A stretch of 64,000 nt of DNA from Aeromicrobium sp. Root236 (GTDB taxonomy: Bacteria > Actinomycetota > Actinomycetes > Propionibacteriales > Nocardioidaceae). Shown in pieces: positions 36,876-46,991 of the stretch. The notes beneath the pieces were generated by a model, which ran no database searches, was not told the origin of the DNA, and saw only the letters and a list, made by a program, of their open reading frames with translations. Numbering within the stretch: position 1 is the stretch's first letter; each line of letters starts with the position of its first letter. The position numbers and the translations under genes were made by a program. The stretch covers positions 2,859,075 to 2,923,074 of the forward strand of contig NZ_LMIS01000001.1 of NCBI RefSeq assembly GCF_001428805.1, in the 5' to 3' direction.

Positions 36876-36952
36876 GCAACAAGCCGAGTAGCCCGAAGGG
36901 CTGAGCAGCAGGCCGAGTGGCCCGAAGGGCTGAGCAACAAGCCCGAAGAAGG
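36862..36952. repeat. 29-bp tandem repeat array (about three copies)
   Basis: Units start at 36862, 36891 and 36920, with a broken fourth at 36941. Each begins GCCCGAAGGGCTGAGCA and contains a GCCC-GAA-GGGC mini-hairpin. The first unit encodes the last residues and stop of DUF3151. It lies between convergent genes and may act as a terminator. Confidence 0.9.
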
Positions 36953-36953
36953 A

Positions 36954-37838
36954 CTAAGGGACGTACATCGTCAGGGCGGCGGGCTCGATGCGCCACGAGT
37001 GCTCGGCGCTCGGGCCGGTGAGCTCGCCGTCGCTGGTGCAGGCCAGCTCGTCGCCGCGCACCTCGACCTCGGTGCCCCGGAGGTAGACGACGTCGTCGCG
37101 CCGGTGGTGGTCGCCGCGGCGGACGTGCCAGGCGTACGCGATGCGGCGCCGCGGTGACTCGGTGTAGGAGACGGCGACGTCCAGCTTGCCGTCGGACGGG
37201 TCCGCCTCGGGGAGCAGCGCGGTGCCGCCCCCGACGTAGCCGCCGTTGCCGACGGCGACCTGGATGACCGGCTCCTTGCGGGTCAGCGGCTTGCCGTCGA
37301 CCGTGATGCGGAGGCGGGCACCCGGCTGGGTGAGCCCGCGCACGCCCGTGAGCACCGCGCCGACGACGTAGCCGACCGGACCGAGGGCCTTCTTCCACGG
37401 CCGGGCTGCCTTGGCGGCCTCGGCACCGATGCCGATGTGGGCGGCGTTGACCACGACCTCGTCCCGGCCGTCGATGATCAGGTCGATCGCGCGGGTGCGC
37501 CCGGCGGCGACGACCTTCGCGGCGTCGACCGGGTCCTCCGGAAGTGCGAGCGTCGTGGCGAAGTCGTTGCCGGTGCCGAGCGGCACGAGGCCGACGACGA
37601 CGTCGAGGCGGCCGGCCGACCGGAGAGCGTCGACGACGGCGTGCAGGCTGCCGTCGCCGCCGAGCACCACGACGCCGTCGACGGAGGGATGCGCGGCGAG
37701 CGCCTCGGCGAGGTCTTCGGGCGACGAGGTGGTCACCAGCTCGACGTCGAACCCGTGCCACGCCTCGACGACGGCGGCGATGGCCTGCTCGTCGGCGGTG
37801 CCGGCGTCGGCGTTGGCGATCGCGAGGAGTGAGGTCAT
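36954..37838 (-). CDS. Diacylglycerol kinase-family lipid kinase
   Basis: A 294-residue DagK/YegS-type kinase with VVVLGGDGSLHAVVDAL (nucleotide loop) and LVPLGTGNDFATTL. Such enzymes phosphorylate diacylglycerol or related lipids at the membrane, recycling lipid for phospholipid synthesis. Length normal. The stop abuts the 29-bp repeat array. Confidence 0.9.
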   Translation of the reverse strand: MTSLLAIANADAGTADEQAIAAVVEAWHGFDVELVTTSSPEDLAEALAAHPSVDGVVVLGGDGSLHAVVDALRSAGRLDVVVGLVPLGTGNDFATTLALPEDPVDAAKVVAAGRTRAIDLIIDGRDEVVVNAAHIGIGAEAAKAARPWKKALGPVGYVVGAVLTGVRGLTQPGARLRITVDGKPLTRKEPVIQVAVGNGGYVGGGTALLPEADPSDGKLDVAVSYTESPRRRIAYAWHVRRGDHHRRDDVVYLRGTEVEVRGDELACTSDGELTGPSAEHSWRIEPAALTMYVP

Positions 37839-37850
37839 GAGACCGCAACC

Positions 37851-38819
37851 CTACGGCGCAACGGGCTCCTGGGCATGCTCAGTCGCGGGCTCGCCGAGGC
37901 GTACGGCGATGACGCCGAGCAGGATCAGCAGACCGCCGGCGAACTGGATGGCCCGCGGGGCCTCGTCAAGTAGGAGCCAGGCGAACAGCACGCTGGCGAC
38001 CGCTTCCGTGAGGCCGACGAACGACGCCAGCCTGGAGCCGAGGCGCCGGGTCGCCGCAATGCCCAGGACGTATGCGAGCCCGGCCGTGACCACGCCGAGC
38101 GTCACGACGGGCAGCCACCACGGCCACTCCGACCCCGCGAGGGTGACGTCCGCGCGGGAGGTGGCGAGCGGCACGATGCCGACGAGCCCGGCGAGCAGGA
38201 GGGTCACGCCACCGAACAGCAGCCCGCCGGCGGCGAGCACGATGCCGGGCAGTCCGTTGTCCTCGTCGGCGGAGATGATCCAGTAGAACGCCGCTCCGGC
38301 CATCGCGCCGAGCGCCCACACCATGCCGATCGGGTCGACGTCGGCACCGGACACCAGGTCCAGCACCAGCATGAGCCCGGCGATCGCGAGCACCGCGCCG
38401 GTGATCGTCAGACGGCTCGGCCGCTGACCGTGCCGGAACCACATCCAGCCGATCACGGCGACCGGGGCGGTGAACTCGATGAGGATCGCGACGCCGACCT
38501 GCATGTGGTCGACGGCGTTGAAGTACGCCAGCTGGCACCCGGCGACGGCGATGAGGCCGTACGCGATGATCAACCCCGCGTTGCGGCGCAGGAGCGACCA
38601 GCGACCGCGCAGCACGATCAGGGCCGGGACGATCAGCACGCCTCCGGCGATCAGGATGCGGACCGTGACGGCCGAGCCGGCGGTCCAGCCCGAGTCGATC
38701 ATGGCCTTGGCCAGAGGGCCGGACAGTGCGAACGATGCCGCGGCGAGCACCGCGAGGCCGATGCCCGAGGTGCGGCGGGACAGTGGCGTCCGGGTGCTGT
38801 CATCAGCCAAAGCGGTCAT
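37851..38819 (-). CDS. EamA/DMT-family permease
   Basis: A 322-residue, ten-helix drug/metabolite transporter with two EamA halves (about 18-150 and 165-305; VEVAILIEFTAPVAVI-like block is IGVAILIEFTAPVAVI variant here: VGVAILIEFTAPVAVIG). The ATG at 38819 is chosen because a good promoter, TTGACA-17-TAGTGT, ends eight nt before it on the minus strand. Exports amino acids or metabolites in related proteins; substrate unknown. Divergent from the CGNR regulator. Confidence 0.88.
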   Translation of the reverse strand: MTALADDSTRTPLSRRTSGIGLAVLAAASFALSGPLAKAMIDSGWTAGSAVTVRILIAGGVLIVPALIVLRGRWSLLRRNAGLIIAYGLIAVAGCQLAYFNAVDHMQVGVAILIEFTAPVAVIGWMWFRHGQRPSRLTITGAVLAIAGLMLVLDLVSGADVDPIGMVWALGAMAGAAFYWIISADEDNGLPGIVLAAGGLLFGGVTLLLAGLVGIVPLATSRADVTLAGSEWPWWLPVVTLGVVTAGLAYVLGIAATRRLGSRLASFVGLTEAVASVLFAWLLLDEAPRAIQFAGGLLILLGVIAVRLGEPATEHAQEPVAP

Positions 38820-38826
38820 GACACAT

Positions 38827-38857
38827 GACACTACGGCGGCGGATGTAAGGTGTCAAC
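38827..38857. promoter_or_regulatory. Divergent overlapping promoters, EamA/CGNR
   Basis: Rightward TAAGGT (38846-38851) is six nt before the CGNR ATG. Leftward TTGACA-17-TAGTGT serves the EamA gene. The TGACAC/GTGTCA elements at either end form an inverted repeat, so one regulator could control both genes. Confidence 0.6.
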
Positions 38858-39391
38858 ATGGTCTTTGCCTATGACACGGAGGGTGCGCTGGTTGCCGCCG
38901 TGGAGCTCGTCAACTCGGCCGAGCCGCCCGTCACGATGACGACGACGGCGGAGCTGGGCGCGTTCTTCGTGAAGCACAACTACACGGGCAAGCTCGACGG
39001 CGACCAGGCCGAGCTCGACGCCGTGCACCGCATCCTGCCGCGGCTGCGCACGCTGCTGACCAGCTCTCGCGACGATGCCGTGCAGCAGGTCAACCAGATC
39101 CTGGCCGAGGCACGGGCCCTCCCGCAGCTGGTGCGCCACGGCGACACCGACTGGCACCTGCACGCCGTCGAGGACGACCGCTCACTCGACGTACGCATCC
39201 TCGTCGAGACCGCGATGGCGATGATCGACGTGATCCGTGGCGACGAGCTGTCGCGACTCGGCGTCTGCGCCGACGCCGACTGCGAGGGCCTGGTCCTGGA
39301 CCTGTCGCGCAACCGGTCCCGCCGGTTCTGCAGCACGACCTGCAGCAATCGCGCAGCCGTGGCGGCGTACCGCGCCCGCCAGGCGAACTGA
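38858..39391 (+). CDS. CGNR zinc-finger (ABATE) regulator
   Basis: A 177-residue protein with an N-terminal ABATE-like region (about 1-125) and a C-terminal CGNR zinc finger (about 137-173), here with CADADC, then RRFCSTTCSNR; the eponymous CGNR is CSNR. These are putative DNA-binding regulators. Leaderless, with TAAGGT six nt before the ATG. The divergent EamA permease is its likely target. Confidence 0.88.
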   Translation: MVFAYDTEGALVAAVELVNSAEPPVTMTTTAELGAFFVKHNYTGKLDGDQAELDAVHRILPRLRTLLTSSRDDAVQQVNQILAEARALPQLVRHGDTDWHLHAVEDDRSLDVRILVETAMAMIDVIRGDELSRLGVCADADCEGLVLDLSRNRSRRFCSTTCSNRAAVAAYRARQAN

Positions 39392-39434
39392 GCCGCGCTC
39401 ACGGCGCCCGATTCCGCTAGACTGCCTCGGTAAG

Positions 39435-39454
39435 AGCCCCGCGAGACCGGGGCT
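39435..39454 (+). other. Hairpin in the purA leader
   Basis: AGCCCCG (39435-39441) pairs with CGGGGCT (39448-39454) across a 6-nt loop, shortly after a TAGACT -10-like box and 26 nt before the purA ATG. Possibly an attenuator or simply the end of CGNR transcription. Confidence 0.4.
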
Positions 39455-39468
39455 TGTCGCATGTGTGA

Positions 39469-40764
<1,296 letters not shown>

Positions 40765-40834
40765 GAGGTGGGCACGCGGCCGTTTCGCAGTAAGCCCACG
40801 GCAAAAGTGAAACAAGCGTACAACTGATACAGGT

Positions 40835-40852
40835 CGTCGCATTTTCGCGACG
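40835..40852 (+). other. Short hairpin upstream of the WHQG gene
   Basis: CGTCGC (40835-40840) and GCGACG (40847-40852) with an ATTTTC loop, in the purA/WHQG gap (40765-40905). It may end purA transcription or sit in the next gene's leader. Confidence 0.4.
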
Positions 40853-40905
40853 TCCGCCCTCGGGGGAATGCGCCGCGGGTCCGTTTGGCCCACGCACGGG
40901 AAACC

Positions 40906-42936
40906 ATGCCCACCAGATCAGTTGCGCTCCGGCGCCTCAGCGCCGGCGCAGCCGCCGGTGCCCTCATCAGCACGAGCCTGTTGCTCACGTCTCCGGCCCA
41001 GGCCGACACGGTTGCCGTGCACGCCTCCGACATTCGTCCCGACGAGACGACGTACGCGGGCTGGCACCAGGGATACGCCGATGCGCGCTACGCCTCGGGC
41101 ATCTCGTCGCAAGGGCTGTCGTCGATCGGTCGTTCGCAGATCATCAACGGCTACACCGACAACGACAACGTGGACCTGGCCAAGGACGGCGTCAACGCCG
41201 ATCTCGGCACGGCGCTCAACGGTGCGTCGTACGACGTGGCACAGGGCCAGGCGTACTTCCAGGTGCCGCTGTTCGTCGACTCCGATGGTGCGGCGGGCAG
41301 CGATCCCGCCGTCTTCACGACGCTGCGTCCAGCCGTCGCGGCGGACGGCCCCACCACGATCGGCCTGAGCGACTCATGGGTCTCGAGCAAGGCGTTCGGC
41401 ACGATCGCCGCCAACACGCCCACCACGCTGTCGACCATCGTCGGCGCTCTCGACGGTGGCGCCAGCATCTACAAGACGATCGCCTTCGGCGTGCTGACCG
41501 ACGTCGGTCACACCTCGGCGGTCTCGTCGATCACGTTCGACGGCGACACGTACGAGTTCGCCGCCGACGCGGTCAGCAACGACACGGTCACCGACTCCGA
41601 GGTCGCGAACGAGGAGACGGCCAACAACTACGCGTCCTGGCACCAGGGCTACGAGAACGCGACCGGTCGACAGCAGGTGACCGGCGAGGGCGTCGAGCTG
41701 TCGGGGCGTTCGCAGGTGATCAAGGGCTACAACAACACCAGCACCAACCTCACGGCCGTCAACGCCAACCTCGCTGGTGTCATCCCGGACGCCAGCTATG
41801 ACGTCGAGTCGGGTGCGGCGTTCTTCCAGATCGCGCTGCGCTTCGACAACGGCGGTGGCGTCCAGTTCGCCACCCTGCGCAACAACGGCACCGACGGAGC
41901 GCTGTCCCTCGATCAGCAGTGGCAGTCGAGCAAGGCGATCAACGCGGACATCCCGGCCAACACCAACGCACGGCTCAGCGACATCGTGGCCGCGCTCGGC
42001 AACTACAAGGTCATCGCCTACGGCGTCCTGACCACTCCGGGCACGTCCGCAGTGGTCTCGCACATCACGTTCGGCCGGACGTCCACGACGTTCGCCGACG
42101 CGCCGGCCGCGCCGACTGCGAGCAACGTCATGCCGAACGGGATCGCCCCCGACGAGAGCGTGTACGCCGGATGGCACCAGGGTGCCGCTGAGGGTGTCGC
42201 CAGGATCGCGAACGGTGTGCTGAACCTCGGCGCGACCCGCTCGCAGGTCATCAAGGGCTACGCCGACAACAGCAAGAACACGGACGACCGCAACGTGGAC
42301 CTGGCCGAGGCGCTGCGGACGGGCTCCTACGACGTCGTGAGCGGTGACGTGCACTTCCAGGTGCCGGTGTTCTTCGAGGACGCCGACGGCAACACGCAGT
42401 TCGCGACGCTGCGACCCCAGGCGAAGGCGGACGTGGGCGTCAACACGTTCCACCTCGGCGACGAGTGGGTCTCCAGCAAGCCCCTGGGCGACCTGCCGGC
42501 CAACACGCCTGCGCAGCTCGGGGACATCCTGAGCTCGATCGGCTCCTACAAGGTGCTGGCCTTCGGGGTCTACTCCGATGCCGGTGGCAACGGTGTCGTC
42601 AGAAGCATCACCTGGAACGGTGTGAAGAGCACGTTCGCCAAGGTCACGTCGACGACCAAGATCGTCAAGCTCAGCAACAGCAAGCCGTCGGTCCGAAGCC
42701 ACGTCATCGTCTACGGCACGGTCACGGCGCCCGGCGGTGCCGCGGTCGCGGGCGGGACGGTCAAGGTGGTCTACCGCGCCAAGGTCGTCGCGACGACGAC
42801 GGTACGGGCGAACGGGACGTACACGCTGCACCTCCCGCTGCTCAAGTCGGGCACGAGCAACATCCGGGTCACGTTCTACGGAACCGACCAGGCCAGCACG
42901 TCGACCGTGTTGAAGTCGATCACCGTCACCAAGTAG
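40906..42936 (+). CDS. Secreted protein with three WHQG repeats and an Ig-like tail
   Basis: A 676-residue exported protein, no family recognised. Signal peptide at 1-33 (LSAGAAAGALISTSLLLTSP, cut after AQA). Three repeats of about 165-185 residues follow, starting near 47, 245 and 420. Each has YAxWHQG, then GRSQVIKGY, SYDV..G..(Y/F)FQ, (F)ATLR, then a WxSSKA/P block and a closing VSSITF-like strand. The last 90 residues are an Ig-like beta domain (VHVIVYGTVTAPGG-type). No sorting signal or catalytic motif seen. Probably an extracellular or cell-surface beta-rich protein. ATG at 40906 fits the signal peptide. Confidence 0.85.
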   Translation: MPTRSVALRRLSAGAAAGALISTSLLLTSPAQADTVAVHASDIRPDETTYAGWHQGYADARYASGISSQGLSSIGRSQIINGYTDNDNVDLAKDGVNADLGTALNGASYDVAQGQAYFQVPLFVDSDGAAGSDPAVFTTLRPAVAADGPTTIGLSDSWVSSKAFGTIAANTPTTLSTIVGALDGGASIYKTIAFGVLTDVGHTSAVSSITFDGDTYEFAADAVSNDTVTDSEVANEETANNYASWHQGYENATGRQQVTGEGVELSGRSQVIKGYNNTSTNLTAVNANLAGVIPDASYDVESGAAFFQIALRFDNGGGVQFATLRNNGTDGALSLDQQWQSSKAINADIPANTNARLSDIVAALGNYKVIAYGVLTTPGTSAVVSHITFGRTSTTFADAPAAPTASNVMPNGIAPDESVYAGWHQGAAEGVARIANGVLNLGATRSQVIKGYADNSKNTDDRNVDLAEALRTGSYDVVSGDVHFQVPVFFEDADGNTQFATLRPQAKADVGVNTFHLGDEWVSSKPLGDLPANTPAQLGDILSSIGSYKVLAFGVYSDAGGNGVVRSITWNGVKSTFAKVTSTTKIVKLSNSKPSVRSHVIVYGTVTAPGGAAVAGGTVKVVYRAKVVATTTVRANGTYTLHLPLLKSGTSNIRVTFYGTDQASTSTVLKSITVTK

Positions 42937-42955
42937 CAGCACGCGTCATCCGAGA

Positions 42956-42981
42956 GGGGCTCCGCCGAGAGGCGGGGCCCC
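42956..42981. terminator. GC-rich terminator hairpin
   Basis: GGGGCTCCGCC (42956-42966) pairs with GGCGGGGCCCC (42971-42981), 11 bp with one G-T pair and a GAGA tetraloop, 20 nt after the WHQG stop. No T-run. Probably ends that transcript before purD. Confidence 0.7.
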
Positions 42982-43008
42982 TGCTCGTTGCCGATAGGCT
43001 CGACCCCC

Positions 43009-44265
43009 GTGAAGACTCTCGTCATCGGCTCCGGCGGCCGTGAGCACGCCCTGGCCCTCGCGCTGTCCCGCGACCCGCAGGTCACCGAGGTGCACGCGGC
43101 ACCGGGCAACCCCGGCATCGCCGCCGTCGCCACCCTGCACGACGTCGACGCGATGAACGGTGCGGCCGTGGCCGCGCTCGCCACCGAGCTCGGCGCCGAC
43201 CTGGTCGTCATCGGCCCCGAGGCGCCGCTGGTCGCCGGCGTCGCCGATGCCGTACGCGATGCGGGCATCGCCTGCTTCGGCCCGTCCAAGGCCGCCGCGC
43301 AGCTCGAGGGCTCCAAGGCGTTCGCCAAGCAGGTCATGGCCGGCGCCGAGGTGCCGACGGCTCTCGCGCACGTGTGCGAGACGGCGGAGCAGGTCGAGGC
43401 CGCGCTCGACTCGTTCGGCCCTCCGTATGTCGTCAAGGACGATGCGCTGGCCGCCGGCAAGGGTGTCGTCGTGACGACCGACCGGCAGGCCGCGATCGAC
43501 CACGCCGCTGCCTGCGACCGGGTCGTCATCGAGGAGTTCCTCGACGGCCCCGAGGTGTCGCTGTTCGCGATCACCGACGGCGAGACCGTGCTGCCGTTGC
43601 AGCCGGCGCAGGACTTCAAGCGCGCCCTCGACGGCGACGAAGGACCCAACACCGGTGGCATGGGTGCCTACACGCCGCTGCCGTGGGCACCCGACGACCT
43701 CGTCGCGGAGGTGTCGCGGCGGGTGCTCGTGCCGACCGTGCAGGAGATGGCCCGTCGTGGCACGCCGTTCCAGGGCCTGCTCTACGCCGGCCTTGCGCTG
43801 ACCAGCCGCGGCGTGCGGGTCATCGAGTTCAATGCCCGGTTCGGCGATCCCGAGACCCAGTCGATCCTCGCGCTGCTGCGCACGCCCCTGTCGGCGCTGC
43901 TGCACGGTGCGGCGACGGGTGGCCTCGCCGAGGTCGGCCTGCCGCAGTGGTCGAGCGACTCGTCGGTGACGGTCGTCGTGGCCTCAGAGGGCTATCCCGA
44001 GTCACCCAACACCGGTGACCCGATCGAGGGCCTCGACCGCGTCGCCGAGCTCGACGGCGTCGACGTCATCCACGCCGGCACCGCGCTGCGCGACGGCACG
44101 ATCGTGACCGCCGGCGGCCGTGTCCTGTCGGTCACTGCTGTCGGTGCTGACCTCGCCGAGGCTCGCCGCAAGGCGTACGAGGGCGTCGGCCTCATCAGCA
44201 TCCGCGGAGCCCACCACCGGACCGACATCGCCCTCGCGGCGGAGCAGGGGACAATAGAGCTGTGA
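43009..44265 (+). CDS. purD: Phosphoribosylamine-glycine ligase
   Basis: A 418-residue ATP-grasp ligase making GAR, step two of purine synthesis. VIGSGGREHALALAL opens the protein; VIGPEAPLVAGVAD, PNTGGMGAYTP and IEFNARFGDPETQ are family motifs. The GTG at 43009 has TAGGCT (42995-43000) eight nt upstream, consistent with leaderless translation. The stop overlaps the purB start (GTGA). Confidence 0.97.
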   Translation: MKTLVIGSGGREHALALALSRDPQVTEVHAAPGNPGIAAVATLHDVDAMNGAAVAALATELGADLVVIGPEAPLVAGVADAVRDAGIACFGPSKAAAQLEGSKAFAKQVMAGAEVPTALAHVCETAEQVEAALDSFGPPYVVKDDALAAGKGVVVTTDRQAAIDHAAACDRVVIEEFLDGPEVSLFAITDGETVLPLQPAQDFKRALDGDEGPNTGGMGAYTPLPWAPDDLVAEVSRRVLVPTVQEMARRGTPFQGLLYAGLALTSRGVRVIEFNARFGDPETQSILALLRTPLSALLHGAATGGLAEVGLPQWSSDSSVTVVVASEGYPESPNTGDPIEGLDRVAELDGVDVIHAGTALRDGTIVTAGGRVLSVTAVGADLAEARRKAYEGVGLISIRGAHHRTDIALAAEQGTIEL

Positions 44266-45683
44266 GCACACCGAACGTCCTGGCCAGCCGCTACGCCTCG
44301 CCCGAGGTGGCGCGCATCTGGTCGCCGGAGCACAAGATCGTGCTCGAGCGCCGGCTCTGGATCGCGGTGCTCAAGGCCCAGAAGGACCTCGGCGTCGAGA
44401 CCCCCGACGGCGTCATCGAGTCGTACGAGTCGGTCATCGATCGCGTCGACCTCGCCTCGATCGCCGCCCGCGAGAAGGTCACGCGCCACGACGTCAAGGC
44501 CCGCATCGAGGAGTTCGCGGCGCTCGCCGGCACCGAGCACATCCACAAGGGCATGACGTCGCGCGACCTCACCGAGAACGTCGAGCAGCTGCAGATCAAG
44601 GCGTCGCTCGAGCTGATGCGCGACCGTGCGATCGCCACCCTGGGCCGGCTCGGTCGCCTCGCCTCGGAGCACGCCGAGCTCGTGATGGCCGGCCGCAGCC
44701 ACAACGTCGCCGCGCAGGCCACGACGCTCGGCAAGCGTTTCGCGACGGTTGCCGACGAGCTCATGGTCGCGATCGACCGGCTCGACGACCTCATCGCCCG
44801 CTACCCGCTGCGCGGCATCAAGGGCCCGGTCGGCACGAGCCAGGACCAGCTCGACCTGTTGGGCGGCGACGAGGCCAAGCTCGCCGAGCTCGAGGTGCGC
44901 GTCGCCCGCCACCTCGGCTTCGACAAGGTGCTGACGAGCGTCGGCCAGGTCTATCCGCGATCCCTCGACTACGACGTCGTCACGGCGCTGGTCCAGCTCG
45001 TCGCCGCGCCGTCCAACCTCGCCACCACGATCCGGCTCATGGCCGGCAACGAGACCGTCACCGAGGGCTTCCGCCCCGGCCAGGTCGGGTCCAGCGCGAT
45101 GCCGCACAAGATGAACACCCGCTCGTGCGAGCGCGTCAACGGGCTCGCAGTCGTGCTGCGCGGCTATGCCTCGATGATCGGCGAGCTCGCCGGCGACCAG
45201 TGGAACGAGGGCGACGTGTCGTGCTCGGTCGTCCGCCGGGTCGCCCTGCCCGACGCGTTCTACGCCGCCGACGGACTGTTCGAGACGTTCCTGACGGTGC
45301 TCGACGAGTTCGGCGTGTTCCCGGCCGTGATCCAGCGCGAGCTCGACCGCTACCTGCCGTTCCTCGCGACGACCAAGGTGCTCATGGCATCGGTCCGCAA
45401 CGGTCAGGGCCGCGAGACGGCGTACGACGCGGTCAAGCAGCACGCCGTCGCCGTCGCCCTCGAGATGCGCGAGAAGGGTGCGGCCGAGAACGACCTGTTC
45501 GCCCGCCTCGCCGCCGACGAGCGTCTCGGCCTGTCGGAGGCCGACCTCGCCAGCCTCGTGGCGTCGCCGATCGACTTCACCGGTGCAGCGGTCAGCCAGG
45601 TGCAGGCGGTGGTCAGCCGCATCGAGCAGATTCTGGCCGCCAACCCGGAAGCTGCGGCCTACACTCCTGGTTCGATCCTGTAG
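44262..45683 (+). CDS. purB: Adenylosuccinate lyase
   Basis: A 473-residue fumarase-fold lyase acting twice in purine synthesis, on SAICAR and on adenylosuccinate. The signature GSSAMPHKMNTRSCER (near residue 275) carries the catalytic Ser loop; KGMTSRDLTEN and GRSHNVAAQATT are also present. GTG start overlapping purD, so co-translated. Confidence 0.97.
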   Translation: MSTPNVLASRYASPEVARIWSPEHKIVLERRLWIAVLKAQKDLGVETPDGVIESYESVIDRVDLASIAAREKVTRHDVKARIEEFAALAGTEHIHKGMTSRDLTENVEQLQIKASLELMRDRAIATLGRLGRLASEHAELVMAGRSHNVAAQATTLGKRFATVADELMVAIDRLDDLIARYPLRGIKGPVGTSQDQLDLLGGDEAKLAELEVRVARHLGFDKVLTSVGQVYPRSLDYDVVTALVQLVAAPSNLATTIRLMAGNETVTEGFRPGQVGSSAMPHKMNTRSCERVNGLAVVLRGYASMIGELAGDQWNEGDVSCSVVRRVALPDAFYAADGLFETFLTVLDEFGVFPAVIQRELDRYLPFLATTKVLMASVRNGQGRETAYDAVKQHAVAVALEMREKGAAENDLFARLAADERLGLSEADLASLVASPIDFTGAAVSQVQAVVSRIEQILAANPEAAAYTPGSIL

Positions 45684-45701
45684 TTCTCGCGGAAGGGCGC
45701 C

Positions 45702-46475
45702 ATGTCGGACTTCCTGGATGCTGTTCTGACGCCGCTCGACTACGTCGTCTCGGCCCCGTTGCTGGCCTGGCACAAGATCTTCAGTGCTGCTGATCCCGGT
45801 TGGGCCTGGGCGCTGGCGATCGTCGGGACCGCCGTGACGATCCGCATCCTGCTCCTGCCGTTGTACGTCCAGCAGCTCCGCACGCGCCGCGAGCTGCGGA
45901 AGCTCGAGCCACAGATCAAGGCGTTGGAGCAGACCTACGGTCACGATCGCGAGCTGCTCGCGCAGGAACAGATGAAGCTCCTCAAGGCCGTGGGGTTCAG
46001 GCCGCTGATCTCGCTGATCCCCCTCCTCCTGCTGGGCCTGGTCCTGGTCGTGCTGGCCCGGATGATAGACGCGGTGGACAAGCACGCGGCACCGGGTGAG
46101 TCCTTCCGGAGAGGCTTCCTGACCGACGGCGACGCGTCGTCCCTCTCGCAGGCCAAGGTCGCCGGAGCGAGGGTCGCGGACTCAATGGTCGACCATGCGG
46201 ACAGCGACGCCGCGGTCCTGGCCGCGGTGCTGATCGCGGTCATGTGCGTCACCCACGTCATCGCCCAGCGGCAGGAGGCAGCCCAGCTGCCGGCGCCCGT
46301 GATGCCGACGGGCGTGGTCGAGCAGAAGCGGCAGGTCACGCTCTACGTGCTGCTCGTCGCCATGGCCGCGGTCAGCCTCGTGCTGTCGATCGGCGTCCTG
46401 ATCTTCTGGGCCACGTCCAAGCTGTGGACCGTGGGGCAACAGCGTCTCCTGCGTGACGAGCCAGGATCAGGCTGA
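45702..46475 (+). CDS. YidC/Oxa1-like membrane protein
   Basis: A 257-residue membrane protein resembling YidC/Oxa1 insertases: an early helix with TIRILLLPLYVQQLRTRREL, matching the conserved Arg helix and C1 hairpin, then KLLKAVGFRPLISLIPLLLL. The middle (about 130-160) departs from YidC, and two to three further helices follow. The main YidC is normally encoded near dnaA, so this is probably a specialised paralogue. 18 nt after purB; its 3' end overlaps the convergent gene by 9 nt. Confidence 0.78.
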   Translation: MSDFLDAVLTPLDYVVSAPLLAWHKIFSAADPGWAWALAIVGTAVTIRILLLPLYVQQLRTRRELRKLEPQIKALEQTYGHDRELLAQEQMKLLKAVGFRPLISLIPLLLLGLVLVVLARMIDAVDKHAAPGESFRRGFLTDGDASSLSQAKVAGARVADSMVDHADSDAAVLAAVLIAVMCVTHVIAQRQEAAQLPAPVMPTGVVEQKRQVTLYVLLVAMAAVSLVLSIGVLIFWATSKLWTVGQQRLLRDEPGSG

Positions 46476-46934
46476 CTCGACGTAGGCGGCGAGATTGGCC
46501 AGCGACGACTGCATGCCGGTCGCGTGGTCGATGGGGGAGATGCCGGTGGGTACGCCCGAGGCCACGATGCTGACCTCGGTGCCGGCGGCCATGGGCGTGA
46601 GCTGCCACGTCATCGTCATGGTCCCCGCGAACGCCGCGTCGTCGGACTCGAACTCGATCGCCTCGACCACACGCTCCCCGTCGACGAGCTCGACGAACGT
46701 GGCCTCGACGACGTCGGAGTCGGCGGTGCTCTTGCCGATCTCGCCCGACGGGTCGTCGTACGTCAGCACCATGCGATAGCCGCCGCCGACCCTCAGGTCG
46801 TACCGCTCCATCCGGGCGCTCATGCCTGTGGGTGGGAGCCACCGGACGCGCGCCTCTGCGTCGGTCAGGGCCCGGTAGAGGGCCTCGGTCGTGGCGTTGA
46901 TCCGCCTGGTCGCGGTGTCGGTCCGTCCGGTCAC
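46467..46934 (-). CDS. SRPBCC (AHSA1-type) domain protein
   Basis: A 155-residue START-like protein of the activator-of-Hsp90 type (INATTEALYRALTDAEARVR, VGGGYRMVLTYDDPSGEIGK, TWQLTPMAAGTEVSI). These bind hydrophobic ligands; the role is unknown. GTG at 46934 is preferred over longer frames because the family begins close to it. Convergent overlap with the YidC-like gene. Confidence 0.85.
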   Translation of the reverse strand: MTGRTDTATRRINATTEALYRALTDAEARVRWLPPTGMSARMERYDLRVGGGYRMVLTYDDPSGEIGKSTADSDVVEATFVELVDGERVVEAIEFESDDAAFAGTMTMTWQLTPMAAGTEVSIVASGVPTGISPIDHATGMQSSLANLAAYVESA

Positions 46935-46991
46935 CTGCCCATCATGCGACGGCCCGCCGCGACCCCGCCACCGCGCCACTAGTCTGAGCCT

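Noticed and set aside
40821-40845. CAACT followed by CATTT upstream of the WHQG gene as a fourth ECF promoter
   Set aside because: Spacing is 14 rather than 16 nt and the -10 differs, so it does not match the other three sites.
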